A stretch of DNA of 64,000 nt from Actinomycetes bacterium. Lineage in GTDB: Bacteria; Actinomycetota; Acidimicrobiia; Acidimicrobiales; RAAP-2. The notes under the pieces were generated by a model. It saw nothing but the letters and a program-made list of their open reading frames with translations. It did no database searches and was not told where the DNA came from. Of the stretch, positions 41,182 through 49,429 are shown in pieces (position 1 is the stretch's first letter; each line of letters starts with the position of its first letter). The DNA is taken from assembly GCA_021793515.1 (NCBI GenBank), contig JAJYSP010000003.1:1-64000 (forward strand), in the 5' to 3' direction. The translations under genes were made by a program, and so were the position numbers.

Positions 41182-42210
41182 TCACTGGGTGGCGACGTCG
41201 CGCCAGAGGTCAATGTCGCCCTCCACTGCGTGGCGGTCGATGGTGGCGAGCTCCTCGGCGCTGAACTCGAGGTAGTCGAGCGCGTCGAGGTTGTCGTCGA
41301 GTTGGGCGACGCTGCTCGCCCCGATCAGCGCCGAGGTCACCCGCGGGTCGCGCAACGTCCAGGCGATCGCCATCTGGGCGAGGGTCTGACCGCGCTCCGC
41401 GGCGACGTCGGCGAGAACGCGCACGTGGGCGAGGTTCGACTCGCTCAACATCGAGGTGGGTAGCGAGCCCGACTTCGCGGCCCGTGACCCCTCGGGCACG
41501 CCGTTCAGGTAGCGGTTCGTGAGGAGACCCTGGGCGAGGGGGGAGAAGGCGATGCACCCGACGCCCTCGGCACCGAGCACGTCGAGCAGTGCGTCCTCGA
41601 TCCATCGGTTGAGCATCGAGTAGGAGGGCTGGTGGATCAAGAGCGGCGTGCCGAGTCGCTCCAGGATCGCGATCGCCTCGAGCGTGCGACTCGCGGAGTA
41701 GGAGGAGATGCCCACGTAGAGGGCCTTGCCCTGGCGCACCGCGTGATCGAGCGCGCCCATCGTCTCCTCGAGTGGGGTCGTGGCGTCGAAGTGGTGGTGG
41801 TAGAAGATGTCCACGTAGTCGAGCCCGAGGCGCTTGAGGCTCTGGTCGAGGCTCGATAGGAGGTACTTGCGCGAGCCGAGGTCGCCGTAGGGGCCGGGCC
41901 ACATGTCCCAGCCGGCCTTGGTGGAGATGACGAGCTCGTCGCGCAGTCCCGAGAAGTCCTCGCGCAGGATGCGACCGAAGTTGGTCTCGGCGCTGCCGTA
42001 GGGGGGGCCGTAGTTGTTCGCGAGGTCGAAGTGGGTCACCCCGTGGTCAAAGGCCCGCCGCAGGATGGCGCGTTGGTCGTCGATGGGTCGGTCGTCGCCG
42101 AAGTTCTGCCAGAGGCCGAGCGAGATCGCCGGCAGGGCGAGTCCACTCGTGCCACTGCGGCGATACGGCATCGAGTCGTAACGGGTCGGGGAGGGCTGAT
42201 AGGCGTGCAT
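41182..42210 (-). CDS. Aldo/keto reductase (YghZ / glyceraldehyde-3-phosphate reductase group)
   Basis: A 342-residue NADPH-dependent TIM-barrel reductase. Motifs: SGLALPAISLGLWQNFGDD, the Asp/Tyr of the tetrad in HFDLANNYGPPYGSAE, Lys in STKAGWDMWPGPYGDLGSRKYL, His in YVDIFYHHHFD, and the C-terminal cofactor strand SALIGASSVAQLDDNLDAL. The 'GWDMWPGPYG' stretch is typical of the YghZ/Gpr group, which reduces L-glyceraldehyde-3-phosphate and other aldehydes. The start is ATG 42210; the frame is open for 1.7 kb further upstream, but that is antisense to sulfite reductase. Confidence 0.9.
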   Translation of the reverse strand: MHAYQPSPTRYDSMPYRRSGTSGLALPAISLGLWQNFGDDRPIDDQRAILRRAFDHGVTHFDLANNYGPPYGSAETNFGRILREDFSGLRDELVISTKAGWDMWPGPYGDLGSRKYLLSSLDQSLKRLGLDYVDIFYHHHFDATTPLEETMGALDHAVRQGKALYVGISSYSASRTLEAIAILERLGTPLLIHQPSYSMLNRWIEDALLDVLGAEGVGCIAFSPLAQGLLTNRYLNGVPEGSRAAKSGSLPTSMLSESNLAHVRVLADVAAERGQTLAQMAIAWTLRDPRVTSALIGASSVAQLDDNLDALDYLEFSAEELATIDRHAVEGDIDLWRDVATQ

Positions 42211-42257
42211 GGGGCCAGCGTAGCGACGACGGCGCGGAAAGTCCGTGGTGGGGGGCC

Positions 42258-42289
42258 TTGCGTAATACCTGACTAAGTTAATAAGATTT
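42258..42289 (+). promoter_or_regulatory. Sulfite reductase promoter with Rrf2/IscR-like operator
   Basis: TTGCGT (42258-42263) and TAAGAT (42282-42287) form a promoter with an 18-base spacer, in an AT-rich island. The segment 42265-42289, which begins ATACCTGACTAAGTTA, fits the remembered E. coli IscR type-1 consensus at 20 of 25 positions, with a strong left half and a weak right half. It fills the spacer and the -10, so binding of an Rrf2-type regulator would block transcription. Confidence 0.5.
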
Positions 42290-42321
42290 CTAGTAATTAA
42301 CCGGACGACCCGAAGGACGAC

Positions 42322-43980
42322 ATGACCGTCACCCAGCCCACCAGTTCGCCCGTCGAAACGATCAAGGCGGCGAGCGACCTGCTGCGCGGCGCCCTCGCGA
42401 CCGAGCTCGCCGCCCCCGAGGCGAACGTCTCGGCGGACTCCGAACAGTTGCTCAAGTTCCACGGCGTCTACGCCCAGGACGACCGCGACCAGCGCCGGGC
42501 CCGCTCGCTCGCCGGCGAGTCCCTCGCCTACAGCTTCATGATCCGCGTCGCGATCCCCGGTGGCCGCCTGACGACGGCCCAGTGGCTGGCGCTCGACGCC
42601 GTCGCCGACGACGTCGCCGACGGCTCGATCCGACTCACCACTCGCCAGGCGGTCCAGTTCCACGGCGTCGCGAAGTTCGACCTGCGCACGGTGGCGACGA
42701 CGCTGCACGGGCACCTGCTCACGTCCTTCGCCGCCTGCGGCGACGTGGTTCGCAACACCGTCACCTGCCCCGAACTCGCTCTCGACGGGGCGAGTGACAC
42801 GCGCTGCGACGTGGCCACGCGCATCGCGCGGGCCTTCAAGCCCGCGACGCGCGCCCACTTCGAGATCTTCGTCGACGGCACGCTCGCCGTCTCGGGCGGC
42901 GACGTCGAGCACGACTTCTACGGTGAGACCTATCTGCCGCGCAAGTTCAAGATCGCGATCGCGAACCCGGGCGAGAACTGCGTGGACGTCTACGCCCAGG
43001 ACCTCGGACTCGTCCCGGCCACCCACCCCGAGGTCGGCGACGGGTTCGTCGTGCTGGTGGGCGGCGGGCTCGGCCGCTCCTACGCCCAAGAGGACACCTT
43101 CGCCCGGCTCGCCGAGCCGCTCACCTTCGTCACCCACGACGAGGTCATCGAGCTCATCGGTGCGGTCGTTGACACCTACCGCGATCTTGGGGACCGCAGC
43201 AACCGGCGCCGGGCGCGGCTGAAGTACGTCGTCGCCGACGGCGGGATTGCGAGTTTCGCGAAAGAGGTGTCGCGTCGCTACGGACCACTGCGGGCGCCGA
43301 TCGCCATCGACCTCGCCGCGGCCGACGACCACCTGGGCTGGCGCGAGCAGCAGGACGGGCGCTGGCGCCTCGGGATCCGCGTCGGCGCGGGACGCGTGCG
43401 CGACGTCGCCGAGGGACGCGGACTGCGTAGCGCGCTTCGTGAGGTACTCGACGGACGTGACCTCACCCTCGTTGTTACGGCCCAGCAAGACCTCATCGTC
43501 GCGGGCGTCGCCCCCGACGACCGGGCCGCCATCGACCAGGTGCTGAAGCGACACGGCGTGCGCAGCCTCACTGAGCTCGGTGCGGTCGAGCGCACGGCGC
43601 TTGCCTGCCCGGCGCTTCCCACCTGCGGCCAGGCGCTCGCCGAGGCCGAGCGGGTGCTGCCCAACGTCGTCGACGCCGTCCAGGGTGAGGTCGACCGGCT
43701 CGGTGGCACGCGGCGCATCCAACTGCGCATGACGGGCTGTCCGAACGGGTGCGCTCGCCCCGCGGTCGCCGAGGTCGGCGTCGTCGGGCGCACCAAGAGC
43801 ACCTATGACGTCTACCTCGGGGGCGGACCGCGCGGCGATCGGCTCGCGCGCGTCGTGCGCGAGAAGGTGAAGCTCGACGACCTCCCCGAGGTGCTGCGCC
43901 CTCACCTCGAGCGCTGGCGCGACGAGGGTCGCGAGGGCGAGTCCTTCGGTGACTTCTTCGATCGGGTCACGCCGTCGTGA
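42322..43980 (+). CDS. Assimilatory sulfite (or nitrite) reductase, siroheme/[4Fe-4S]
   Basis: A 552-residue ferredoxin-type sulfite/nitrite reductase. The siroheme/substrate basic residues lie in IRLTTRQAVQFHGV (about 92-105) and in the NVTC-like RNTVTCPELA region. The four cluster ligands are in ACPALPTCG (Cys about 429 and 435) and GCPNGCARP (Cys about 472 and 476); the last bridges siroheme. Sulfite rather than nitrite is favoured by the siroheme genes that follow and by the Rrf2-like promoter site, but nitrite cannot be excluded. The start is ATG 42322 after GAAGGACG. The end overlaps cobA by 4 bases. It supplies sulfide for cysteine synthesis. Confidence 0.88.
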   Translation: MTVTQPTSSPVETIKAASDLLRGALATELAAPEANVSADSEQLLKFHGVYAQDDRDQRRARSLAGESLAYSFMIRVAIPGGRLTTAQWLALDAVADDVADGSIRLTTRQAVQFHGVAKFDLRTVATTLHGHLLTSFAACGDVVRNTVTCPELALDGASDTRCDVATRIARAFKPATRAHFEIFVDGTLAVSGGDVEHDFYGETYLPRKFKIAIANPGENCVDVYAQDLGLVPATHPEVGDGFVVLVGGGLGRSYAQEDTFARLAEPLTFVTHDEVIELIGAVVDTYRDLGDRSNRRRARLKYVVADGGIASFAKEVSRRYGPLRAPIAIDLAAADDHLGWREQQDGRWRLGIRVGAGRVRDVAEGRGLRSALREVLDGRDLTLVVTAQQDLIVAGVAPDDRAAIDQVLKRHGVRSLTELGAVERTALACPALPTCGQALAEAERVLPNVVDAVQGEVDRLGGTRRIQLRMTGCPNGCARPAVAEVGVVGRTKSTYDVYLGGGPRGDRLARVVREKVKLDDLPEVLRPHLERWRDEGREGESFGDFFDRVTPS

Positions 43981-44690
43981 CGGTCTTCCTCGTGGGGGCG
44001 GGACCTGGTAGCGCCGACCTCTTGACGCTGCGCGCGCTGCGCACCCTCGAGCGCGCCGAGGTCGTCGTGCACGACCGGCTCATCGGCGCCGAGATCCTCG
44101 CGCTCGTCCCGTCCTCGGCCGAGGTCTACGACGTCGGTAAGACGCCCGGCGGCCCCGACAACCAGGACGCGATCAACGAGTTGCTCGTGCGCTACGGGCG
44201 CACCGGGCGCACCGTCGTGCGCCTGAAGGGCGGCGATCCCTTCGTCTTCGGGCGCGGCGGCGAGGAGCTCGCGGTGCTCGCGGGTGCCGGGATCGACTGG
44301 GCGGTCGTGCCCGGGATCACCTCGGCCTTCGCCGCGCCGCTCGCCGCGGGGATCCCCGTCACGCATCGGGGCTCGTCCTGTGGGGTCGTGGTGGTGAGTG
44401 CTCGGGGCTGTGAGCGCGACCCCGAACTCGCACGTCTCGCCGCGGCCGGGCTGACGATCGTGATCCTCATGGGGGTCGCGCGACGCGGCGCGATCGCGGC
44501 CGAGCTGATCGAGGGCGGGCTCGATCCCGCGACGCCGGTCGCGGTGGTGGAGAGCGCCTCTACGCCCGAGGAACGCGTCCAACGCGCCACGGTGGGCGAG
44601 CTTCCCGCGATGACGGTGACGTCCCCGGCGGTCATCGTCATTGGTGCGGTGGCGGCCCTCGACCTCGTCGGTGGGACGGCGTCGCGATGA
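43977..44690 (+). CDS. cobA: Uroporphyrinogen-III C-methyltransferase
   Basis: A 237-residue SAM-dependent methylase making precorrin-2 from uroporphyrinogen III. Seen: VFLVGAGPGSADLLTLRALR (the N-terminal GAGPGDPxLLT motif), VVVHDRLI, VVRLKGGDPFVFGRGGEE (substrate/SAM loop), VVPGITSAFAAPLAAGIPVTHRG and ILMGV. Length is that of stand-alone CobA/SUMT rather than CysG. GTG 43977 overlaps the sulfite reductase stop, and its end overlaps the next gene, so siroheme is made in step with the apoenzyme. Confidence 0.94.
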   Translation: MTVFLVGAGPGSADLLTLRALRTLERAEVVVHDRLIGAEILALVPSSAEVYDVGKTPGGPDNQDAINELLVRYGRTGRTVVRLKGGDPFVFGRGGEELAVLAGAGIDWAVVPGITSAFAAPLAAGIPVTHRGSSCGVVVVSARGCERDPELARLAAAGLTIVILMGVARRGAIAAELIEGGLDPATPVAVVESASTPEERVQRATVGELPAMTVTSPAVIVIGAVAALDLVGGTASR

Positions 44691-45268
44691 TGCTCCCGGT
44701 GGCCCTGGACCTCGCGGGCCGTCCGGTCACGGTGATCGGGGCTGGCGCGGTCGGCGCGCGAAAGGTCGCCCAGCTGATCGAGGTCGGCGCGGTCGTCACG
44801 GTCATCGCCGAGGCGGTGCGCGCACCGCTGCCGAGTGGGGTCGCCACGGTGCGGGTCCGCCGCTACCAACCCGGCGACCTCGCCGGGGCAGTGCTCGTCG
44901 TCGCCGCGACCGGCGACCCCGCGGTTGACGACGAGATCGTCGTCGAGGCGACCTCGCGTGGCCAACTGCTCAACGTCGTTGACGACCCGTCGCGCTGCTC
45001 GTTCTATTTCACCGCGCTGCACCGCGACGGCGACGTCGTGGTCTCGGTGTCGACCTCGGGGTCGTCACCGGCCCTCGCGAGCTGGCTGCGCGACCGCATC
45101 GCGGCGAACCTGCCCCGTGGTCTTGGTGCGCTCGCGAGCCAGCTCGCGGCACTTCGCGAGGCGCGTCACCGCGACGGGGCGAGCACCGAAGGTCTCGCGT
45201 GGCGCAACTGGATCGACGCGTGGAGCCGCGGGGACGTGTTAACGGGACCGGACGATCTAGAGACCTGA
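44687..45268 (+). CDS. Precorrin-2 dehydrogenase / sirohydrochlorin ferrochelatase (Met8-like)
   Basis: A 193-residue protein equal to the N-terminal part of CysG or to Met8/SirC: ALDLAGRPVTVIGAGAVGARKVAQLIEVGAVVTVIA (Rossmann NAD site, 6-41), LVVAATGDPAVDD, NVVDDPSRCSFYFTALHRDGDVVVSVSTSGSSPALASWLRDRI. The Asp in the 'NVVDDP' stretch corresponds to the catalytic Asp of Met8. It oxidises precorrin-2 to sirohydrochlorin and probably inserts iron to give siroheme. The ATG overlaps the cobA stop by 4 bases. Its 3' end overlaps the convergent reductase gene by 12 bases. Confidence 0.9.
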   Translation: MMLPVALDLAGRPVTVIGAGAVGARKVAQLIEVGAVVTVIAEAVRAPLPSGVATVRVRRYQPGDLAGAVLVVAATGDPAVDDEIVVEATSRGQLLNVVDDPSRCSFYFTALHRDGDVVVSVSTSGSSPALASWLRDRIAANLPRGLGALASQLAALREARHRDGASTEGLAWRNWIDAWSRGDVLTGPDDLET

Positions 45269-46153
45269 GAGGCGCCGGATGGGACGAGCGAGCGCGGCGT
45301 TGTCGTCGGACCCGTGGCCCTGCGCGATGACGCCGTCCTCGAAGGTCGCCGCGAGCGCGGTGACCGGTAGGACGGCCCCGACGGACTTGGCGAGTTCGAG
45401 GCCGATGCCGAGGTCCTTGCGGTGTAGTTCGATCTTGAAGCCGATCGGGTAGTCGTCGTCGATCATCCGTTGGGCGCGATTCGAGAGGACCCACGAGCCC
45501 GCGGCCCCGCCCTCGAGGGCACCGATGACCTTTTCGGCGTCGAGGCCGGCCTTCAGGGCCAGGACCACGCCCTCGGCGACGCCGAGGTAGGTGCCCGCGA
45601 GGATGACCTGGTTGATGGCCTTAGCCCACTGGCCGGCCCCGACCGGTCCGAGGTGGGTGATCGCGCGGCCCATGGCGTGCAGGACGCCATCGGCGCGCGC
45701 CACGTCGGCCTCGGACCCGCCGACGAGGATCGTGAGTGTCGCGAGGCGCGCACCTTCCGAGCCGCCGGTGACGGGCGCGTCGATGAGCGCGATCCCGCGC
45801 TCGGCGAGACGCGCGGCGAACTCGGTCACCTTGGTCGGGCTGATCGTCGAGCAGTCGATCACGAGCGAGCCCGGTGCGAGACCCGCGGCGAGGCCCATCT
45901 CGCCAAAGAGCACCGACTCCACCTGGGGCGAGTCGGTGAGACAGGTGACAACGACGTCACATGCCGCGCCAAGTTCGGCGGCGCTCGACGCCTCGGTCGC
46001 ACCGAGTGCGATGAGGTCGCCGGCCCGCCCGGGGGTCCGGTTCCAGATGGTGAGGGAAAAGCCCGCTCGGGCGAGGTTGGCCGCCATGTGGACGCCCATG
46101 GTGCCCAGTCCGGCGAAGCCGATCCGTTCACTCGGTGATGGTTGCGTGGTCAT
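45257..46153 (-). CDS. Tartronate semialdehyde reductase-type beta-hydroxyacid dehydrogenase
   Basis: A 298-residue NAD(P)-dependent dehydrogenase of the 3-hydroxyisobutyrate/GarR family: IGFAGLGTMGVHMAANLARAGF (Rossmann), DAPVTGGSEGARLATLTILVGG (substrate motif DAPVSGG), GPVGAGQWAKAINQVILAG with the catalytic Lys, and KDLGIGLELAKS. In this context it most likely reduces tartronate semialdehyde to glycerate after the aldolase step. Its ATG overlaps the stop of the upstream aldolase gene, so both are coupled. Other beta-hydroxyacids cannot be excluded from sequence alone. Confidence 0.85.
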   Translation of the reverse strand: MTTQPSPSERIGFAGLGTMGVHMAANLARAGFSLTIWNRTPGRAGDLIALGATEASSAAELGAACDVVVTCLTDSPQVESVLFGEMGLAAGLAPGSLVIDCSTISPTKVTEFAARLAERGIALIDAPVTGGSEGARLATLTILVGGSEADVARADGVLHAMGRAITHLGPVGAGQWAKAINQVILAGTYLGVAEGVVLALKAGLDAEKVIGALEGGAAGSWVLSNRAQRMIDDDYPIGFKIELHRKDLGIGLELAKSVGAVLPVTALAATFEDGVIAQGHGSDDNAALARPIRRLSGL

Positions 46154-46911
46154 GCTTGCTCCTTGTCGTCGAGGTGGGCGGCCCGCATCGCGGCCGAACG
46201 TAGGAGGGCCGAGTCCGAGGCGACGGCCACGAACGAGAAGCCGTGGTCGTGGTACCAGGCGGTGGTGGCCGGGTCGCCGGCGAGGATGCCCGCGGCCTTG
46301 CCGGCGTCGCGCGCGGCGGCCACGACCCGTTCGAGGGCGGCGCGGAACGGGGCCGACTCCAGTTGGCCCGCTACGCCCAGTGAGGTCGAGAGGTCACTAG
46401 GACCAATGAAGAGCACGTCGACGCCGTCGATCGCGGCGATGGCCTCGACCTGCTCGAGCGCGGCGGTGGACTCGATCTGGACGATGCCGAGAATCGAGTC
46501 GTTGACCTCGCCGGTGCTACGGGTATCGCCACCGAAGGAGCGGGCCCGGTTGTAGCCCGCGACGCCGCGGTCACCGCGCGGCGGGTACCAGAGGTGTCGG
46601 ACCGCGCGCTCGACCTCCTCGGGGGTGTCGAGCCGTGGGAACATCACCCCGTGCGCGCCCAGGTCGAGCACGTGGCCGACACGGATCCGTTCACTCGACT
46701 CGACGCGCGCCACGACCGGCACGCCGTGGGCGGCGCCGGCGAGGATCTGGCCGACGAGACCCTCCTCGCCGCCCGCGCCGTGCTCGAGGTCCACGAGCAG
46801 CCAGTCGAAGCCGCTGAGCGCGCAGACCTCGGCGGCGAGGGCCGAGCCGAGGTTGAGGAAGGTGCCTCGGGTGGGCAGGTCGCTACGGACCCGCTCGATG
46901 AAGGTGGCCAT
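46150..46911 (-). CDS. HpcH/HpaI-family aldolase (5-keto-4-deoxy-glucarate aldolase type)
   Basis: A 253-residue class-II aldolase. Motifs: FDWLLVDLEHGAGGEE (general base His and Asp), VARVESSERIRVGHVLDLGAHGVMFPRLDTPEEVERAV, RGDRGVAGYNRA, VQIESTAALEQVEAIAAIDGVDVLFIGPSDLSTSLG (metal Glu and Asp). It would cleave 2-keto-3-deoxy sugar acids; with glucarate dehydratase next door, 5-keto-4-deoxy-D-glucarate to pyruvate and tartronate semialdehyde is the best guess. ATG 46911 has GAAAGGAT upstream. It leads a two-gene minus-strand operon, divergent from glucarate dehydratase. Confidence 0.88.
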   Translation of the reverse strand: MATFIERVRSDLPTRGTFLNLGSALAAEVCALSGFDWLLVDLEHGAGGEEGLVGQILAGAAHGVPVVARVESSERIRVGHVLDLGAHGVMFPRLDTPEEVERAVRHLWYPPRGDRGVAGYNRARSFGGDTRSTGEVNDSILGIVQIESTAALEQVEAIAAIDGVDVLFIGPSDLSTSLGVAGQLESAPFRAALERVVAAARDAGKAAGILAGDPATTAWYHDHGFSFVAVASDSALLRSAAMRAAHLDDKEQA

Positions 46912-46960
46912 GGCATCCTTTCGTCGGCGCCGGTGGCGGTGGACGCGGCGGTGCGGTTCA

Positions 46961-46970
46961 AGGTTAACCT
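46961..46970. promoter_or_regulatory. Palindrome in the divergent aldarate promoter region
   Basis: AGGTTAACCT is a perfect 10-base palindrome midway between the divergent aldolase and glucarate dehydratase starts, in an otherwise GC-rich stretch. It is a candidate operator for a pathway regulator that is not encoded in the window. Confidence 0.35.
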
Positions 46971-47012
46971 CGGAGACCGGGCGTGAAACGAGCGTCGCGA
47001 GGGAGGTGTCCG

Positions 47013-48278
47013 ATGTCGATGAGTCGAATCGTCTCGATTGCAGTCACGCCGGTCGCCTTCGCCGATCCGCCACTGCTCAACGCCGTGGGGGTGCACGAGC
47101 CCTTCGCGATCCGCGCGGTCCTCGAGGTCACGACCGAGGACGGCATCGTCGGGCTCGGTGAGACCTACGGCGATGAGGGCCATCTCGAACGCCTCGCGCG
47201 CGTCGCTGCGAACCTGGTGGGCGTGGACGTCTTTGACACGAGCGAGGTCGCCCGTCGCTGTACCACGACGCTCTCGGGATCGGTCGGGGCCGACCGTCAC
47301 GGCCTCACCGGCCACATCACCGCGACCGGCACCGCGCTTCGGGTGTACTCGAGCTTCGAGGTGGCCTGCCTCGACGCACAGGGCAAGCTCCTCGATCGTC
47401 CGGTGTCGGACCTGCTCGGCGGCGCGGTGCGTACCCACGTTCCCTACTCGGCCTACCTCTTCTATAAGTGGGCGGCCCACCCCGGCGCGGCACCCGACCG
47501 CTACGGAGAGGCGCTCGACCCCGCGGGCATCGTCGAGCAGGCGCGCGCGATGCTCGTGACCTACGGCTTCAGCGCGATCAAGCTCAAGGGCGGGGTCTTC
47601 TCGCCGCGCGAGGAGATCGACGCGGTGCTCGCACTGCGCGACGCCTTCCCCACGCTGCCGCTGCGGCTCGACCCAAACGCGGCCTGGACGGTGCCCACGT
47701 CGATCGAAGTCGGCCACGAGCTCGACGGCGTGCTCGAGTACTTAGAGGACCCCACGCCCACGATCCCCGGCATGGCCGCGGTCGCGCGCGAAGTCCCCAT
47801 GCCGCTCGCGACCAACATGTGCGTCGTGGGCTTCGAGGACATCGCCCAGGCGGTGGCCGAGGGCGCGGTCTCGGTCATCCTCTCGGACCACCACTACTGG
47901 GGCGGGCTGCGCGAGTCCCAGTCGCTGGCGCGCATCTGCTCGACCTTTGACCTCGGGCTGTCGATGCACTCGAACTCACACTTGGGGATCAGCCTGGCCG
48001 CGATGACCCACCTCGCGAGCGCGGTGCCGAACCTCACGTACGCGCTCGACACCCACTGGCCCTGGAAGAACGAGGACGTGATCGTGCCCGGCGTGCTCGA
48101 CTTCGTCGACGGGGCCGTTGCGGTGCCCACGGGCCCCGGCCTTGGCGTCGAGCTCGACCGTGACGCGCTCGCGCGACTGCACGAGCAGTACCTCACGTGC
48201 GGCATTCGCGAGCGCAACGACTCGCGCTACCGCCAGTCCATCGAACCCGACTACGACCCGAAGGTGCCGCGCTGGTGA
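47013..48278 (+). CDS. Glucarate dehydratase-like enolase-superfamily enzyme
   Basis: A 421-residue member of the enolase superfamily, glucarate dehydratase type. Seen: the capping domain opening IVSIAVTPVAFADPPLLNAVGVHEPFAIR, the KxK acid/base pair in SAIKLKGGVF, metal ligands in RLDPNAAW, LEDPTPTIPGM and LATNMCVVGFED, the SDHHYWGG strand, and the His-Asp-type HSNSHLGISLAAMTHLA and YALDTHWPWK. It removes water from D-glucarate (or a related aldarate) to give 5-keto-4-deoxyglucarate. ATG 47013 is preceded by GGGAGG; an earlier in-frame ATG at 46983 is less likely. Its stop overlaps the GTG of the next gene. Confidence 0.9.
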   Translation: MSMSRIVSIAVTPVAFADPPLLNAVGVHEPFAIRAVLEVTTEDGIVGLGETYGDEGHLERLARVAANLVGVDVFDTSEVARRCTTTLSGSVGADRHGLTGHITATGTALRVYSSFEVACLDAQGKLLDRPVSDLLGGAVRTHVPYSAYLFYKWAAHPGAAPDRYGEALDPAGIVEQARAMLVTYGFSAIKLKGGVFSPREEIDAVLALRDAFPTLPLRLDPNAAWTVPTSIEVGHELDGVLEYLEDPTPTIPGMAAVAREVPMPLATNMCVVGFEDIAQAVAEGAVSVILSDHHYWGGLRESQSLARICSTFDLGLSMHSNSHLGISLAAMTHLASAVPNLTYALDTHWPWKNEDVIVPGVLDFVDGAVAVPTGPGLGVELDRDALARLHEQYLTCGIRERNDSRYRQSIEPDYDPKVPRW

Positions 48279-49429
48279 TCGTCGGCTACGCCTACCCCTG
48301 GGACTTCGAGGGCGATCCCGCGGCCGCCCCGCGCGCGGCCGAGCTGGGCTGTGACGCCGTCGCACTGGCCGCGACCTACCACTCGAGTCGCACGGTGAGC
48401 CCCTTACACCCCACGAGGCGCGTCGTCGAGGTGTCGACCTCGGCCGCCTACGTCGCGCTACGACCCGAGGCGTGGCGGGGCCACCGGTTGGTGCCGTCGC
48501 CCCCGAGCTGGCCGGGCGGCGAGACCGCCTTTGACACGGCCGCGCACGCCCTGCGCGAAGCGGGCCTCGACGTCGCGGCGTGGATCGTGGTGACCCACCA
48601 CGACGAGCTCGGACTGGCCAACCCCGACCTGGTGGTGCGAAACGCCTACGGCGACCCCTACTCCTACGCGCTCTGTCCGAGCTCACCCGAGGTGCGCGAG
48701 TACGCGTGCACCCTCGTGAGCGAGGTCGCCGTGGCGAGCGGCGTCGATCGGGTCGTGCTCGAGGCCTGCGGGCCGATGGGGTTCGCCCACTCCGGGGTGC
48801 ACGACAAGGTCGAGTACGCCGGCTTTGACGCCGTGGCGCGCGACCTGCTCTCGATTTGCTGCTGCTCGTCGTGCGCGGGGGCCTTCGCCGCCAACGGGCT
48901 CGACGTACGCGACGTCGCCCAGCGGATCCGAGCGGGACTGCGCGACGCGGTGGGCTCCTTCGATGAGGCCTTTGACACCGAGATGGCGCGGGCCGTGCGC
49001 GCGACGCGCGCCGAGATCGGGGCGTCGCTGCAGCGCGCCGTGCTCGACGCGGTCGACGCGGTTCGCCCCGAGGTCGCGGTCACCATCCACGGCTCACGCA
49101 CCCCCGGAGCGACGGGCTCGTTCCCCGAAGTTGGCAGCGAGGTCCTCGAGCGCGTCACGGCGGTGGTCGCGAATGCCTGGGACGCGGCGAACGCACTCGA
49201 GGAGATCACCGCGCTCGCCGGCGCCGCGTCCGAGGGGACCCGGCTCGGGGCCTACCTGCGCCTCGACCGCGGCTGGGATGAGCCGGTGATCGAGCCGCGC
49301 GTCGCGCAGTATCGCGGCGCCGGGGTCAACGAGTGGCACCTCTATCACCTCGGGCTGCTGTCGGTAACGGGACTCGCGACGATGCGTCGGGTCATCGAGG
49401 CCGCCCGCACCGCCGAGGGGTCACGGTGA
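48275..49429 (+). CDS. Unrecognised TIM-barrel-like protein in the aldarate cluster
   Basis: I cannot assign this 384-residue protein. It is soluble without a signal peptide. Alternating strands and helices (VIVGYAYPWDFEG, AAELGCDAVALAATYHSSRTVSPLHPTR, GLDVAAWIVVTHHDE, RVVLEACGPMGFAH, VAVTIHGSRTP) suggest a beta/alpha barrel. A cysteine cluster LLSICCCSSCAGAFAANGLD (about 190-209) resembles the 'CxCxxC...G.D' segment of some glycoside-hydrolase-like barrels. It starts at GTG 48275, overlapping the glucarate dehydratase stop, and its stop overlaps the uronate dehydrogenase start, so it is locked into this pathway's operon. Candidate roles are release of uronates from glycosides or lactone/isomer handling; both are inference. 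Confidence 0.65.
   Translation: MIVGYAYPWDFEGDPAAAPRAAELGCDAVALAATYHSSRTVSPLHPTRRVVEVSTSAAYVALRPEAWRGHRLVPSPPSWPGGETAFDTAAHALREAGLDVAAWIVVTHHDELGLANPDLVVRNAYGDPYSYALCPSSPEVREYACTLVSEVAVASGVDRVVLEACGPMGFAHSGVHDKVEYAGFDAVARDLLSICCCSSCAGAFAANGLDVRDVAQRIRAGLRDAVGSFDEAFDTEMARAVRATRAEIGASLQRAVLDAVDAVRPEVAVTIHGSRTPGATGSFPEVGSEVLERVTAVVANAWDAANALEEITALAGAASEGTRLGAYLRLDRGWDEPVIEPRVAQYRGAGVNEWHLYHLGLLSVTGLATMRRVIEAARTAEGSR

Noticed and set aside
42211-43905. Upstream extension of the aldo/keto reductase frame
   Set aside because: The extra 565 residues are antisense to sulfite reductase; the reductase fold begins right after ATG 42210.
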